A stretch of DNA of 64,000 nt from Piscibacillus salipiscarius JCM 13188 (GTDB taxonomy: Bacteria > Bacillota > Bacilli > Bacillales > Alkalibacillaceae). Below are positions 1 through 10,773 of this stretch, piece by piece; positions within the stretch are counted from its first letter, which is position 1; each line of letters begins with the position of its first letter. The DNA lies in NCBI RefSeq assembly GCF_001311865.1, contig NZ_BBCD01000008.1:42050-106049 (forward strand). Reading direction: 5' to 3'. The notes under the pieces are model-generated. The model was not told the origin of the DNA and did no database searches. It saw only the letters and a list, made by a program, of their open reading frames with translations. The position numbers and the translations under genes were made by a program.

Positions 1-259
1 CCATGAGCGACTTGAGTTTGTAAATACTTAACTGATTCCCAAGCATTAATGATATCTGGAACATAATACATTGTTAAAAACATTCCAGACAAAACCTGAA
101 TTACTGTTACGAAGAATGTTAATCCACCAAACAGTATACAAACGCAGAGAAATGATGCGCTGGGTTTACGTGTTCTGGCACTTCGTGATCTGCAATATCT
201 CGCCAAATAGGCGTAATATCTAATCGCTCATCAATCCAGTCATAAACTTTATTAAGCAT
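1..259 (-). CDS. qcrB: Menaquinol:cytochrome c reductase cytochrome b subunit, partial
   Basis: N-terminal part of the cytochrome b subunit of the bc complex, a membrane protein that passes electrons from menaquinol to cytochrome c. The start (MLNKVYDWIDERLDITPIW, then HEVPEHVNPAHHFSAFVYC) is typical of Bacillus QcrB, and an AGGAGG site lies just upstream. The frame breaks at a three-A run near 129-131: restoring one base gives the expected GGLTFFVTVIQ continuation into the first transmembrane helix. The gene runs off the left edge of the window. It follows qcrA with a few bases between them, so the two are cotranscribed. Identity is firm; only about 86 codons are visible. Confidence 0.88.
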
Positions 260-262
260 CTA

Positions 263-771
263 TTACGCCTCCTTTCTAGCTACCGCTTTACCTAACAATA
301 ATTTTCCATCTTCAATTTTTGTTCATAAACATGAAGTGGTTCTGTTGGTGGTGTTCCTTGAATATTAACACCTTTTTTAGTATAACGACCACCATGACAA
401 GGACAATAGAACTCATTTTCAAATTCTGCTTTAGAATTCCAGTCAACAACACATCCTAGGTGTGTACAAACTGGTGATAATGCAAGAATTTTATCTTCTT
501 CAGTTCTAAAAATCCATGCAGAACGATCAACTTTAGATTCGTACCAACCATCTACTTGATCGACAGGGAAGGTTTTACGTTGTGGTTCATTTGTGATTTC
601 ATCCACATCCATAACATAGACGAATTCAGTCTTCTTTTCGCCTTTAAGTAATGGATCAATCGCAAAACCAACCATTGGTGCAACCATAGCTGCTCCCATA
701 AATCCGCCTACACCTGTTAAAGTGTAGTTTAAAAATTGTCTACGCGATACTTGGCTTTTCTTATTAGTCAT
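263..771 (-). CDS. qcrA: Menaquinol:cytochrome c reductase Rieske iron-sulfur subunit (frame broken near C-terminus)
   Basis: Rieske [2Fe-2S] subunit of the bc complex. Cluster ligands are in CTHLGC (residues about 102-107) and CPCHGG (about 123-128). One N-terminal membrane anchor lies at about residues 18-40, preceded by SRRQFL, which resembles the twin-arginine signal kept as an anchor in this family. The start at 771 (MTNKKS) is preferred over upstream ATGs because a GAGGGGGG site sits just before it. A missing A in the run near 318-322 ends the raw reading frame early; correcting it gives about 169 residues ending just before the qcrB ribosome site. Identity is certain from the two Rieske boxes. 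Confidence 0.93.
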
Positions 772-861
772 GTCTTTCCCCCCTCTATTCATCAATTACA
801 ACGAACAGGGTATTGATGATACACATATTTATTAGGACAATACAATGATAGCGCAATCCTG

Positions 862-887
862 AAAAGTGGTCAATAAAACCACATTTT
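862..887 (-). terminator. Putative weak terminator between ypiF and qcrA
   Basis: On the minus strand a GTGGT/ACCAC stem, extended by A/T pairs around one mismatch, is followed by TTTT. It lies between the end of ypiF and the start of qcrA, so the qcr genes may have their own promoter. Stem is short, so confidence is moderate. Confidence 0.4.
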
Positions 888-905
888 AGATGAAAAATGT
901 CATAA

Positions 906-1371
906 TTAATCGGACCAGCTATCTTGAATCAGCATTTTAATCTCTTGAACTTGAGATTGAATGAATTTTGAGTTTCTTCTTGATTCATTTCTGTACTGCT
1001 GAAACCTGGGAGCCAAACTAACTCAGCATCTAAATCTCTTGAGGCTTTTCTCCATTTACTATCTGAAGTAATTAGAAAAATATACTCAAAAGGTTGTTGG
1101 TTGATATGCGAGATGAAACCTTTCAATCTTTCTTTTTCCTCATCAAGTATTTTGTCTTGTTTTAAGTAGTAATATTCAGGTAAAGAAAAAACACGGCCTT
1201 TCAGCTCACTTTCAATTTGCGAGATATAAAGTTGTATTAATTCCTTTTGAGAAGATAGCTGTAACAAATCTTGGTCAGAATTAAATGAATAAGGAATTAA
1301 AGGTAAATGGCAGTGTCAACATATTTTTTAGCTTGAGTGTATTGTTTAATATCAGCATTTAGGTATTTCAT
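906..1371 (-). CDS. ypiF: YpiF, DUF2487 family protein (two frame breaks)
   Basis: Conserved Bacillaceae protein of unknown biochemical function, recognised by position between ypiB and qcrA and by KGRVFSLPEYYYLK and FLITSDSKWR, which match the DUF2487 family. The start at 1371 (MKYLNADIKQYTQAKKYVDT) has a GGAG site. A missing C near 1306 and a missing A near 958 split the gene; with both restored the product is about 155 residues and ends IKMLIQDSWSD. No membrane segment or signal peptide is visible. Neighbours (ypiA, ypiB, qcrA) are as in B. subtilis. Function is not known, so none is assigned. Confidence 0.72.
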
Positions 1372-1384
1372 TTAAAAACTCCTA

Positions 1385-1939
1385 TTAAGATTTATATTTA
1401 TTACTTTCCATTAGTTTATTTAGCTCGTCACTCCACTTATTAAATGCGTTTACATTTCCTTGGTCAAGTGCAGCATCTATTTTACTTTTTAATAAATGAA
1501 TTTTAGACTGATAAGACGATGCTTCAAGAATACGTTCTAATAAGATATAATCTTCATTTTCTAAATAATAGTCTTCAGGTAAATATGGGTTGTCTTCTAA
1601 AACTTCAGCATATTCAGTAGATTGTCTATTTCCTTCAAACTTCATTTCAACATAAATCGTATCTTCAGGATTTAGTCTTATATCGTGAAAAGCTTTATCT
1701 ACATCTGTTGTCACAACATGGTCTTTATAATATCTAAAAGGTCTCTTCTCATCATTATCTGTTGAGATTATTATGCTTCTTGGACACAAATGTGCTTCGA
1801 ATACAAAATGTAAATGTTTGAGGATATTTTCACGTTTCAAAATGTATTCTAATAACCATACCATTTCTCTACGTTCAGTTCTGTGATGATCCAAGTACCA
1901 ATTTATGAAGACTCGCTTTTGATTAGTCGTCACACCCAT
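1385..1939 (-). CDS. ypiB: YpiB, UPF0302/IDEAL domain protein
   Basis: Intact 184-residue cytoplasmic protein. The N-terminal two thirds fit the UPF0302 family (FINWYLDHHRTERREMVWLL near residues 11-30). The C-terminal segment (about residues 146-176, IDAALDQGNVNAFNKWSDEL) fits the short IDEAL motif found in Bacillaceae regulators. No catalytic residues can be named and the biochemical role is not established. It lies 13 bases upstream of ypiF and 15 downstream of ypiA, so it belongs to the same transcription unit. The reading frame is undisturbed, unlike many of its neighbours. Confidence 0.82.
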   Translation of the reverse strand: MGVTTNQKRVFINWYLDHHRTERREMVWLLEYILKRENILKHLHFVFEAHLCPRSIIISTDNDEKRPFRYYKDHVVTTDVDKAFHDIRLNPEDTIYVEMKFEGNRQSTEYAEVLEDNPYLPEDYYLENEDYILLERILEASSYQSKIHLLKSKIDAALDQGNVNAFNKWSDELNKLMESNKYKS

Positions 1940-1954
1940 ATTTTCACCCTCTTT

Positions 1955-3211
1955 TTAAATTCCACCCTGCAGGCGATGTAGGAATTCTTTAGTGTCTTGA
2001 TCTTCAGGGTTTTGTATTAAATAGTCTTTTAGTAACTGGATAGCTTTATTCATTTGTCCCTCTTCAATTAAGAAGTATCCATATTCTTTCAAGAAATCAG
2101 CATCATTATGATAAGTTAAATAAGCTTTTTCAAATGAATTTTTAGCCTTCTCAAATTCTTCTAGTTCATTGTATACTTGTCCCGCTAACCAATCTAAAAT
2201 CTCTGGATAAGCATCAAATTTCATAAGTTCTTCTACTAATTTTTTAGCATCATCCCAATCGTCACGTGACTCGTAGATCGAAAATAATTCAATAATAGCT
2301 TTCTCATGACCTGGGTCTAGAGCTATAGCCTCTTTCAAATGACTTTTGGCGGCTTCTAATTGATCTTGTTTTAGTTCAATCCTTGCTATATTAATAAATA
2401 GTTCAATATTATATTCGTCTTTTTTCAGACCTTGTTTCAGAATATCAAGTGCAGATTCCATCACGCCTTCTTCCTCATATGCTTTTGCTAAGTATGGATA
2501 AACACTTGTATAATCAGGGTCGAGGTCCAGAAGGTCATTCCAAGCTTTAATGGCTATGTCGTAACGCTCCAATTGAAATGCCGTGTAACCATACTTAAAT
2601 AATTGATCAGGCTCTTTTAACTCTAACTCTTGATAGTATGTTAACGCATTTTCCCATTTCCCTAGGGAAGCGTAGCATTCAGCTAACCGCTCATGGATAG
2701 TGACAAAAGGGAACTCTCCTTCGTGTGCTTCTAACTTCTCATAATGATCTAAGGCTTTTTGAAACTCTCCATGATGAAAAGCTAATTCAGCTATACCAAA
2801 ATCAATTAAATAATTATCTGGTTGTAATTCTTTTGCCTGAAGCAATTTCTGTACAGCTACTTCATTTAGACCTTGTGATTGATAAATATCAGCTAATATC
2901 ATCAAAGCGTTTATATACTCCGGATCATCTGGCTCAATACTTTCAATAAGTTCTAATGCCTCTGAATCCATCTCGAGGTCTATATAAATATCAGCTAACT
3001 GGAATTTGATTTGGTGGTCATTTGGATAAGTTCGGTATAGTTCCTCAAATAACCTTCTAGCCTCATCCAAAAATCCCCACTGTTGTAATAATTCTGCTAC
3101 TGAAAATTGATCTTGTTCGCTTATTTCTCTGGCATTTTCCATTAAATGATTGACTGCTTCATTGACGTTTCCAGCATCATATAAGTCTAATGCGTCCTTA
3201 ATCGGGTCCAT
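1955..3211 (-). CDS. ypiA: YpiA, TPR repeat protein
   Basis: Intact 418-residue soluble protein built almost wholly of tetratricopeptide repeats. Units such as LQQWGFLDEARRLFEELY, PDYTSVYPYLAKAYEEEG and YNIELFINIARIELKQDQLE recur with about 34-residue spacing along the chain. It is very acidic. TPR proteins are scaffolds for protein contacts; the partner of YpiA is not known and no enzymatic motif is seen. It sits directly downstream of aroA and upstream of ypiB, as in B. subtilis. The RBS (GGAGGGG) lies just before the ATG at 3211. Confidence 0.82.
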   Translation of the reverse strand: MDPIKDALDLYDAGNVNEAVNHLMENAREISEQDQFSVAELLQQWGFLDEARRLFEELYRTYPNDHQIKFQLADIYIDLEMDSEALELIESIEPDDPEYINALMILADIYQSQGLNEVAVQKLLQAKELQPDNYLIDFGIAELAFHHGEFQKALDHYEKLEAHEGEFPFVTIHERLAECYASLGKWENALTYYQELELKEPDQLFKYGYTAFQLERYDIAIKAWNDLLDLDPDYTSVYPYLAKAYEEEGVMESALDILKQGLKKDEYNIELFINIARIELKQDQLEAAKSHLKEAIALDPGHEKAIIELFSIYESRDDWDDAKKLVEELMKFDAYPEILDWLAGQVYNELEEFEKAKNSFEKAYLTYHNDADFLKEYGYFLIEEGQMNKAIQLLKDYLIQNPEDQDTKEFLHRLQGGI

Positions 3212-3234
3212 TTGATCCCCTCCTGTTCATTCCG

Positions 3235-4515
3235 TTAAATAGTTATTGAAGCTAAATCCTCAAAAAATCTAGGGTAGGAAATTCTGATGCATTCAGTATC
3301 TTTTATTGTAACTTTAGAAGTCGTAATAAAAGAAGCGATTGATGCCATCATGGCAATTCTGTGATCTCCATATGAATCAACTTGAGCACCATGTAATTCT
3401 TGCTTACCTTCTATAATCATACCATCCTCAGTTTCTATAATCGTAGCTCCGAATTGTTTTAATGTATTTACAGTCGTTTTTGATTCGATCTGATTCCTTA
3501 TAACGAAGCTCTTCGAGGTGTTTCATTTTCATTTGACCGTTAGCTTGAGTAGCAACTAGGGCTAATAATGGTACTTCATCAACTAATGTTGCGATTTCGT
3601 GTTTTTGTAAAGGAGTAGGTGTAAGTCTTTCTGTATAGCTCGCGCTTATGTTACCAATCGGCTCATCTCCTTCATACCGTTTTACTTCGGTATTTATTTG
3701 AGCGCCCATCCGCTTTAGCACGTTAATAAAACCGAGTCTAGTTGGGTTTAAGCCGACGTTTTTGATTGTTACATGACTTCCAGGCGTAATTGTAGCACCA
3801 GCAACCCAAAAAGAAGCCGAAGAAACATCTCCAGGAACATGAATGGTACTGCTAGCTAAGTTTTGTCGTCCTTCTAGTTGTATTCCTTGGTCATTTCGAT
3901 TTACTTCAACACCAAATATCGGCAGCATTCTCTCAGTGTGGTCACGAGTTGTATTTTGCTCGAGTACAGTTGTTATCCCTTCTGTTAATAGCCCTGCAAG
4001 CATAATTGCTGATTTAACTTGAGCACTGTCAACCGGTAACCGATAACGAATTGGAGTTAATGGTCTACCTCTTATTAGCATAGGTAATGTACCACCACTA
4101 GATTCAATAGATGCTCCCATTTCTGTTAGTGGTTCTATAATTCGGTCCATAGGCCTATGACTTAAAGATTGATCACCGACCAGCTTCGTATTAAAAGGTA
4201 ATGCTGCTAAGATTCCACTTATAAGTCTTACAGTCGTCCCTGAATTACCCATGTTGACTGAATCCTTTGGTTGAGAAAGTCCTTGTACGCCTTTACCGTA
4301 AATAGTTACTGTGTTGTTATTTTATCAATGTCAACACCCAATCTCTGAAACGCAAGTATTGTAGACATACTATCTTCTGAGTGTAAGAAGTTATAAACTT
4401 TTGTTTCTCCTTGTGCTAGTGCGCCTAACATAATCGCGCGGTGTGAGATCGATTTATCACCAGGTACTTCTAAAGTTCCTTTTAGTTGTTTATGTGAATT
4501 GCTTAAAGGTTTCAT
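3235..4515 (-). CDS. aroA: 3-phosphoshikimate 1-carboxyvinyltransferase (EPSP synthase), two frame breaks
   Basis: Sixth step of the shikimate pathway, joining phosphoenolpyruvate to shikimate 3-phosphate (named aroE in older B. subtilis usage). Signatures: [11 protein letters not shown] near residue 18, GNSGTTVRL near 90, RYKESDRI near 340 and GDHRIAM near 380. The frame breaks at an A-run near 4322 (one A missing) and near 3489 (one A extra). The corrected product is about 426 residues, the family's normal size. It lies directly downstream of aroB; trp, hisC and tyrA, which separate these genes in B. subtilis, are absent. Start at 4515 gives [13 protein letters not shown]. Confidence 0.93.
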
Positions 4516-4528
4516 TTAATTCATTCCC

Positions 4529-5607
4529 TTAATTCATCATTTCCATAAAATCTAACAAATATTGCTTAATTTCTTCAGGCTTTAATGATGACATATATGG
4601 ATTTCCTATATTTTCTAATAAAACAAAATTAATTGTTTGATTAATTGTTTTTTTATCATTTGCCATTTATTAACTAGTAAGTCTAAATCTTCTTTTGTAA
4701 TCAAATTGAGCGGATATTTCAAACTGAAAACCCAGTTTAATAAGTCTTCATCTAAAAACTTCTGTGGTTGCCCCTTTTTTACCCCGGAAACATATAGGCA
4801 GAAAAGCAGACCATACATCACACATTCCCCGTGAGAATAACTTTTAATCGCTTCAATCGCATGACCTAATGTGTGGCCTAGATTTAAGAATTTACGTTCA
4901 TTTGACTCAAATTCATCTAATTCAACTATTTTCTGTTTTACTTTTATCGATTCTAATAATAATCGATCGAACTCTTTTGCCATTGGATTAATCGATTCAT
5001 TCATTTCAAGTTTTAATCGATTTAAAAGACCATTTTTTGTTAAATAACCATGTTTGACCATTTCTGCAAAACCAGATCTTAATTCTTTTTCTGATAAAGT
5101 TAAGAATGTTTCCGTATCATAAAGGACTAAATCTGGAGAATAAAAATTACCCAAAACATTTTTAGTCGAATTTAAATTAATCGCCACTTTTCCACCAATA
5201 CTGCTGTCATGAGCAAGTAAAGTAGTAGGAACTTGAATAAACGAGATTCCTCTCATGTAGGTAGAAGCTACGAATCCTGCCAAATCACCTATGACTCCTC
5301 CGCCTAATGCTATAACTGCTGAAGAACGATCTATATTTTCAGCTAACAAATACTTTTGAATTTCTTCATAAACCTTCAATGATTTCGCTTGTTCACCGGG
5401 CGACACTGTAAATACTTTTATTATAAAATCACGGTTTAAATCGTCAGTTATATCATTAAGATAATGTTTGTAAACATTTTCATCTGTGATAATAACTAAT
5501 TGGCTGTAATCTTTACCCTTTAGAAATTTAGAAAGTTTATATCTAATTCCTTTCCCAATTAAAATCGGATACGTATGGTTATAGGACCTTACTGACAACT
5601 GTTCCAT
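4529..5607 (-). CDS. aroB: 3-dehydroquinate synthase, one frame break
   Basis: Second shikimate pathway step: NAD- and metal-dependent cyclisation of DAHP to 3-dehydroquinate. Seen: ALGGGVIGDLAGFVASTYMRG (NAD-binding region, around residue 100), PTTLLAHDSSIGGK and the metal-site stretch NLGHTLGHAIE near residue 240. One A missing at about 4664 (AATAAATGG) sends the raw frame into a wrong tail; corrected it continues LLVNKMANDKKTINQ and ends KQYLLDFMEMMN, about 359 residues. The start codon overlaps the aroC stop (TAATG), so the two are translationally coupled. Confidence 0.93.
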
Positions 5608-6771
5608 TAAAACTGCCTAATCCTTTCCCTATACTTTTGGAATTCATCTTTTAATTGGTCAATGGTATCTGATGTAAATTGTTCTAGTAAAGCATTTGCT
5701 ACTTCCCACGCTACAATATGCTCCACAACAACAGATGCAGCAGGGACAGCACAAGCATCAGACCTTTCAATACTTGCCTGAAACGGCTCTTTTGTATCAA
5801 TATCAATACTGTTTAATGGTTTATATAAAGTTGGAATAGGCTTCATGACTCCTTTTACAATGATTGGCATTCCAGTAGTCATGCCACCTTCAAAACCACC
5901 TAATCGATTCGTTTTACGCAAATACCCTTTTTCGGGGTCATAATCTATTTCGTCGTGAGTTTCGCTTCCTCTTCTATTAGCAGCATCAAAACCTACCCCA
6001 AACTCTACCCCTTTAAAAGCATTAATACTCATGACACTTCCAGCAATTCGCCCATCTAACTTACGATCATAATGAACGTGAGAACCTAAGCCAGCTGGAA
6101 CTCCTTCGACATGAACTTCAACGACTCCACCTATTGAATCACCATCTTTTTAGCTTGGTCAATCTCGCTCATCATTGCTTGTTCACTTTCTTGATCTAAA
6201 GTTCTAACAGGGGATTCATTAGATTTCCTTTTTTCTCTTCCAAAGTCATATTCGGATGATCAAGTGCTCTAACATTATAAATTTGCTTAACATAGCTGAC
6301 TACATCAATTCCTACTTCATTTAAGATAACTTTAGCGACTGACCCTGCAGCTACACGAGCAGCAGTCTCTCTGGCTGATGATCGTTCAAGAATATTTCTC
6401 ATATCTCTATGTCCATATTTTAATGCACCATTTAGATCTGCATGGCCAGGTCTAGGTTTAGTTATTTGGCGTTTTATATCAGCGTTATCTTGAACAGGCT
6501 CTTCTCCCATGATGTGTGTCCAATGTTTAAAATCATCATTGGATATAACAAGACTAATAGGTGAACCTAGAGTATAACCATGTCTTACCCCGCTTGTAAT
6601 TTCAACTAAATCCTTTTCAATTTTCATCCTGCGGCCACGTCCATACCCGCCTTGTCTTCTAATGAGAGACTCATTAATTTGTTCCTTTAATAACGTCATT
6701 TGTGCAGGAACACCTTCTATAATTGTGGTTAATTGTTTACCGTGAGACTCACCAGCAGTTAAATACCTCAT
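5607..6771 (-). CDS. aroC: Chorismate synthase, two frame breaks
   Basis: Last shikimate step, FMNH2-dependent conversion of EPSP to chorismate. Signatures: [16 protein letters not shown] at the N-terminus, [11 protein letters not shown] near residue 40, [33 protein letters not shown] near 110-140 (read in two parts) and [13 protein letters not shown] toward the C-terminus. Frame breaks near 6235 and 6146, each one A short in a run; corrected length is about 388 residues. The start at 6771 ([11 protein letters not shown]) is chosen over the longer frame because of the conserved N-terminus. It is named aroF in older B. subtilis maps and follows cheR. Confidence 0.94.
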
Positions 6772-6787
6772 TATGACACCCCTAGCA

Positions 6788-7556
<769 letters not shown>

Positions 7557-7660
7557 ACTTAAGCTCTCCCATTAATTAAATCTAACTCTATTATAAAAAA
7601 ATGTCGAAACATCGTGCTATTATTTTATCATTTAAAAGCTAGAAAAAAGTTTTATCTAAA

Positions 7661-7692
7661 ATAAAAAAAGGCCTTGTTAATTCAAGGCCTTC
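7661..7692 (-). terminator. Intrinsic terminator after ndk
   Basis: Nine-base perfect stem AAGGCCTTG / CAAGGCCTT (7668-7676 and 7683-7691) with loop TTAATT. On the minus strand it is followed by TTTTTTTAT. It begins about 10 bases beyond the ndk stop. Confidence 0.85.
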
Positions 7693-7701
7693 TCAATCTT
7701 A

Positions 7702-8148
7702 TTAGTAAATCCACTGATCATGATCTTTGTTATAAGTAACTAAATCTTCTTTATTAAAGAATAAACCAATTTCGCGTTCTGCAGATTCAGGAGAATCAGA
7801 ACCGTGAATAACATTTTTGCCAACGGTTAGGCCGAAATCGCCACGTACTGTACCGATATCAGATTCTGCAGGGTTAGTAGCACCCATCATTTTACGTGCC
7901 GTTGCGATTACATTTTCACCTTCCCAAACCATTGCAAAGACAGGTCCGGAAGTAATGAAACCAGTTAATTCTCCAAAGAAAGGCTTGTCTTTGTGTTCAC
8001 CATAATGTTCTTCTGCTAGTTCAGGTGAGATTTGCATTAATTTTGCCGCTACTAATTTGAATCCTTTTTTCTCAAAACGTTGTAGGATATCTCCAACTAA
8101 GTTACGTTGTACACCGTCTGGTTTGACCATAATAAATGTTTGTTCCAT
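7702..8148 (-). CDS. ndk: Nucleoside diphosphate kinase
   Basis: Transfers the gamma-phosphate of ATP to NDPs through a phosphohistidine. Intact, 148 residues, the family's usual size. Seen: [10 protein letters not shown] near the N-terminus and the active-site region [16 protein letters not shown] with its histidine near residue 115. The start at 8148 (MEQTFIM) is chosen because a GAGGTG site precedes it; the longer frame has no such site and no conservation. It has its own terminator on the left and a candidate sigma-A promoter in the gap after hepT. Confidence 0.96.
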   Translation of the reverse strand: MEQTFIMVKPDGVQRNLVGDILQRFEKKGFKLVAAKLMQISPELAEEHYGEHKDKPFFGELTGFITSGPVFAMVWEGENVIATARKMMGATNPAESDIGTVRGDFGLTVGKNVIHGSDSPESAEREIGLFFNKEDLVTYNKDHDQWIY

Positions 8149-8186
8149 GATTTTCACCTCTATAAATATTTTGTAAGCCGTCAAAG

Positions 8187-8215
8187 ATTTTATCAAAGTT
8201 TGGCATAAAAAACAA
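8187..8215 (-). promoter_or_regulatory. Candidate sigma-A promoter for ndk
   Basis: Minus strand TTGTTT (8210-8215), 17-base spacer, TAAAAT (8187-8192), about 40 bases upstream of the ndk start and within the hepT-ndk gap. The -35 is imperfect. Confidence 0.45.
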
Positions 8216-8226
8216 TTGTTTTTAAG

Positions 8227-9195
8227 CTAAAACCGCCTTTTACCTAAATATTGTGCCACTTCTGAAAGATATTGTTTTGCTTCAATATCTGGAAGTTGCT
8301 CTAGTGCCTCTTTTGCCTTTGTTAAATATCGCTGACTAATTTCATAAGACTGTTCAATCGCATTAGATTCTTTTATGCGCGCAATCACGTTTTCGATATC
8401 ACTTTGCTTGTTCGTTTCATTGAAGTAAGCTTGTACTCCGTTATATATATCATGATCTTCTTGCATTGCATATAAAGTTGGTAATGTGATATGTCCATTT
8501 AACAAGTCACTACCGACAGGTTTTCCTAATTCTTTCTCTGTAGAAGTAAAATCTAAAATGTCATCCATAATTTGATAAGACATCCCTATGTAATAACCAT
8601 ACTCTTTTAAGAGAGTTTCTGTTTTTAAATCAACTCCCGCGCCAATAGCTCCCATTTGAGTACTCGATTCAATTAATAATGCGGTTTTTCGTTTAATTCT
8701 TTTAAAATATGTAAAATGGTTTTGGCTAAGTTGGAATTTATCTCTAATCTGCTCAATCTCACCAATACATAGTTCGTGAATCGTTTTAGACAAAACGGCA
8801 TGTAAACGATTATTCTTAAATGGTTTTAACAATTCTAAAGTTTTAGCAAAAATATAATCTCCAGTATATACAGCAGTTCCATTATCCCATTGTTTATTGA
8901 CTGTAGGCTTGCCCCGCCTAACTGTTGCGTGATCAATGACATCATCATGAACCAATGAGGCCATATGAATGAGTTCCAATGCTACAGCCACATCGATAAT
9001 CTGATCTTGATGTTTTGTTCCAAATCTTGATGAAAGCAAAACAAATATTGGACGAATTCGTTTACCTCCAGCTGACAATAAATGATTGGAAGCAGATTGT
9101 ATCATCGAACTTTCAGCTTTAGTAACACTTTTTATTTTCTTCTCAACTCGTTGAATATCTTTATTAACATATTTTATTGCAGTAGCGATTTTCAT
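8227..9195 (-). CDS. hepT: Heptaprenyl diphosphate synthase component II
   Basis: Catalytic subunit of the two-part synthase that makes the C35 side chain of menaquinone-7. Intact, about 322 residues. It has both aspartate-rich metal-binding motifs, LVHDDVIDHATVRRGKP near residue 82 and QIMDDILDFTSTEKELGKP near 210. The start at 9195 (MKIATAIK) follows AAAGGTG; an in-frame GTG three codons upstream is less likely. It is cotranscribed with menH and hepS, a classic cluster supplying the quinone pool for the qcr and res-dependent respiratory chains in this window. Confidence 0.94.
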   Translation of the reverse strand: MKIATAIKYVNKDIQRVEKKIKSVTKAESSMIQSASNHLLSAGGKRIRPIFVLLSSRFGTKHQDQIIDVAVALELIHMASLVHDDVIDHATVRRGKPTVNKQWDNGTAVYTGDYIFAKTLELLKPFKNNRLHAVLSKTIHELCIGEIEQIRDKFQLSQNHFTYFKRIKRKTALLIESSTQMGAIGAGVDLKTETLLKEYGYYIGMSYQIMDDILDFTSTEKELGKPVGSDLLNGHITLPTLYAMQEDHDIYNGVQAYFNETNKQSDIENVIARIKESNAIEQSYEISQRYLTKAKEALEQLPDIEAKQYLSEVAQYLGKRRF

Positions 9196-9216
9196 GTTTT
9201 TCACCTTTATGTGAGA

Positions 9217-9927
9217 TTATTTTGGCTTAACACCTAAGTGCATAGCAGCTGCACCTAATGCATAACTTTTAACGTTAACAGATTGAAAACCTACTTGTTT
9301 AAACATATGGGCAAGCTTTTGTTTTCCAGGGAAGTTTTTAGTTGATTCATAAAGCCATGAATACTCGTCATAGCTTTTGGCAAAAACCTTACCGAATAAA
9401 GGCATGATATGTTCAAAATAGAAAAAATAAAGCTGTTTATATATTGGTAATGTCGGCTGTGAAGTATCTAAACAAACAACAATACCCCCTGGTTTTGTTA
9501 CCCTGAACATCTCACTTAAAACTTGATTATAATCTGGAGTATTTCGAAGACCGAATCCAATCGTAACGTAATCAAAATGGTTATCGTCATAAGGCAAATT
9601 CATGGCATCTCCATGTTGTAATGTAATATTACGGATCCCTTGTTCGTCTACTTTATCTTGACCGACTGATAACATATTTTCACTAAAATCTAATCCATAA
9701 ACGTATCCATTTTGTCCAACTGCTTCTGATAGTGCAATGGTCCAATCACCTGTACCACAACATACATCTAGACAAGTTGAACCTTTTTCAACCTTCATAT
9801 GTTTCATGACGTCTTTACGCCACGCTTTATGTCTTTGAAACGAAATAATTGAGTTCATTCGATCATATCGTTTATATATTTTTTCAAATACGGAATGTAC
9901 TTTTTCTGATTTTGTTTGCTGATCCAT
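9217..9927 (-). CDS. menH: Demethylmenaquinone methyltransferase
   Basis: SAM-dependent C-methyltransferase of the UbiE/MenG family that performs the last step of menaquinone synthesis. Intact, about 236 residues. Seen: [13 protein letters not shown] (SAM motif I near residue 53), [12 protein letters not shown] and [13 protein letters not shown], the last being diagnostic of UbiE/MenG. The start at 9927 ([17 protein letters not shown]) follows CAGGAGAG; the longer frame lacks such a site. It sits between hepS and hepT. The gene is also called menG or ubiE in other naming schemes. Confidence 0.95.
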   Translation of the reverse strand: MDQQTKSEKVHSVFEKIYKRYDRMNSIISFQRHKAWRKDVMKHMKVEKGSTCLDVCCGTGDWTIALSEAVGQNGYVYGLDFSENMLSVGQDKVDEQGIRNITLQHGDAMNLPYDDNHFDYVTIGFGLRNTPDYNQVLSEMFRVTKPGGIVVCLDTSQPTLPIYKQLYFFYFEHIMPLFGKVFAKSYDEYSWLYESTKNFPGKQKLAHMFKQVGFQSVNVKSYALGAAAMHLGVKPK

Positions 9928-9928
9928 A

Positions 9929-10568
9929 TTATGCTCTCCTGTATAGCTCATTTTTTCGCTTATCAATTACATTTTTCGCTGCAGAATCACGTTTCGCCAA
10001 AAGATCTAACCAGATGCTTTCACGTTCATACACCAACTGATTTACCAATTTAGAATAGTTTTTCTCTTTATAATCGTCTAACTTATAATAATCCATTAAT
10101 GAATTATATAAACCACAATGCACAGCTTCAATTTGTTGTAACTGCTCATTTAAATCGTCCGTTGTATTATGTAATAATGACATCTTCACTTCATTTATAG
10201 ATTTAATAGACTGGATAAGATGGTATAGTTCATCTAACAAATTATGTTCTGAAAGAATTCTGTAGAAGTAAGAACTATGATAATCCCCAACAAGCACTTG
10301 AAGCTGATTTGTTTGATTGCGATTATGAGCTGAGTTTAAATTAAACTCCAAATCCACTAAATCATGAATATCTAAAGATAATTGCATATGTAAAAGTGCA
10401 TAGAAAAACTCTGGATCATGATTTTGTCCGCTCTCTATTAATAATTCTTTAAAAAAAGATATTTGTTGCTTTAATAACACTTGATTATAAAAAGCATCAC
10501 CTAAGTATGGGTGTTTTATACGCTGTTAAAAAATCTTCTCGAATAGTTATATTATTTATATTAATCAC
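9929..10568 (-). CDS. hepS: Heptaprenyl diphosphate synthase component I (N-terminal frame break)
   Basis: Small non-catalytic subunit that pairs with HepT and helps set chain length. The C-terminal 183 codons are open and carry the HepS-like regions [18 protein letters not shown] and [18 protein letters not shown]. The likely start is GTG at 10568, after AGGTGA; the frame breaks near 10515 before [11 protein letters not shown], which matches the family's HPYL motif. Corrected length is about 212 residues, somewhat shorter than B. subtilis HepS, and the exact start is uncertain. In B. subtilis mtrA and mtrB lie between hbs and this gene; here they are absent. Confidence 0.8.
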
Positions 10569-10728
10569 TATATATCACCTATTATTTAAATAGACATCTA
10601 TTTCTATGAAGTACAGTAATATTGTAGCATGTAATATGCTTATAATCTAATAACTGTGCCTAAATAAAGTTATTTTTTGGATTGGCTTTATTTTGTAGGG
10701 TAGAGTTGAAAAAATTATTAATTACAAT

Positions 10729-10758
10729 AAAAAAGAGGAGGGTTGTCCCTCCTCTTTT
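10729..10758 (-). terminator. Strong terminator after hbs
   Basis: Perfect stem AAAAGAGGAGGG / CCCTCCTCTTTT around loop TTGT (10743-10746). It is T-rich on both sides and so could act in both directions. It lies about 15 bases past the hbs stop and isolates hbs from hepS. Confidence 0.92.
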
Positions 10759-10773
10759 GCCCTATGTATTGCA

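Noticed and set aside
7817..8005. Plus-strand open frames opposite ndk, hbs, der, ypfD and others
   Set aside because: They mirror the codon pattern of well-conserved minus-strand genes, lack ribosome sites and show no family match.
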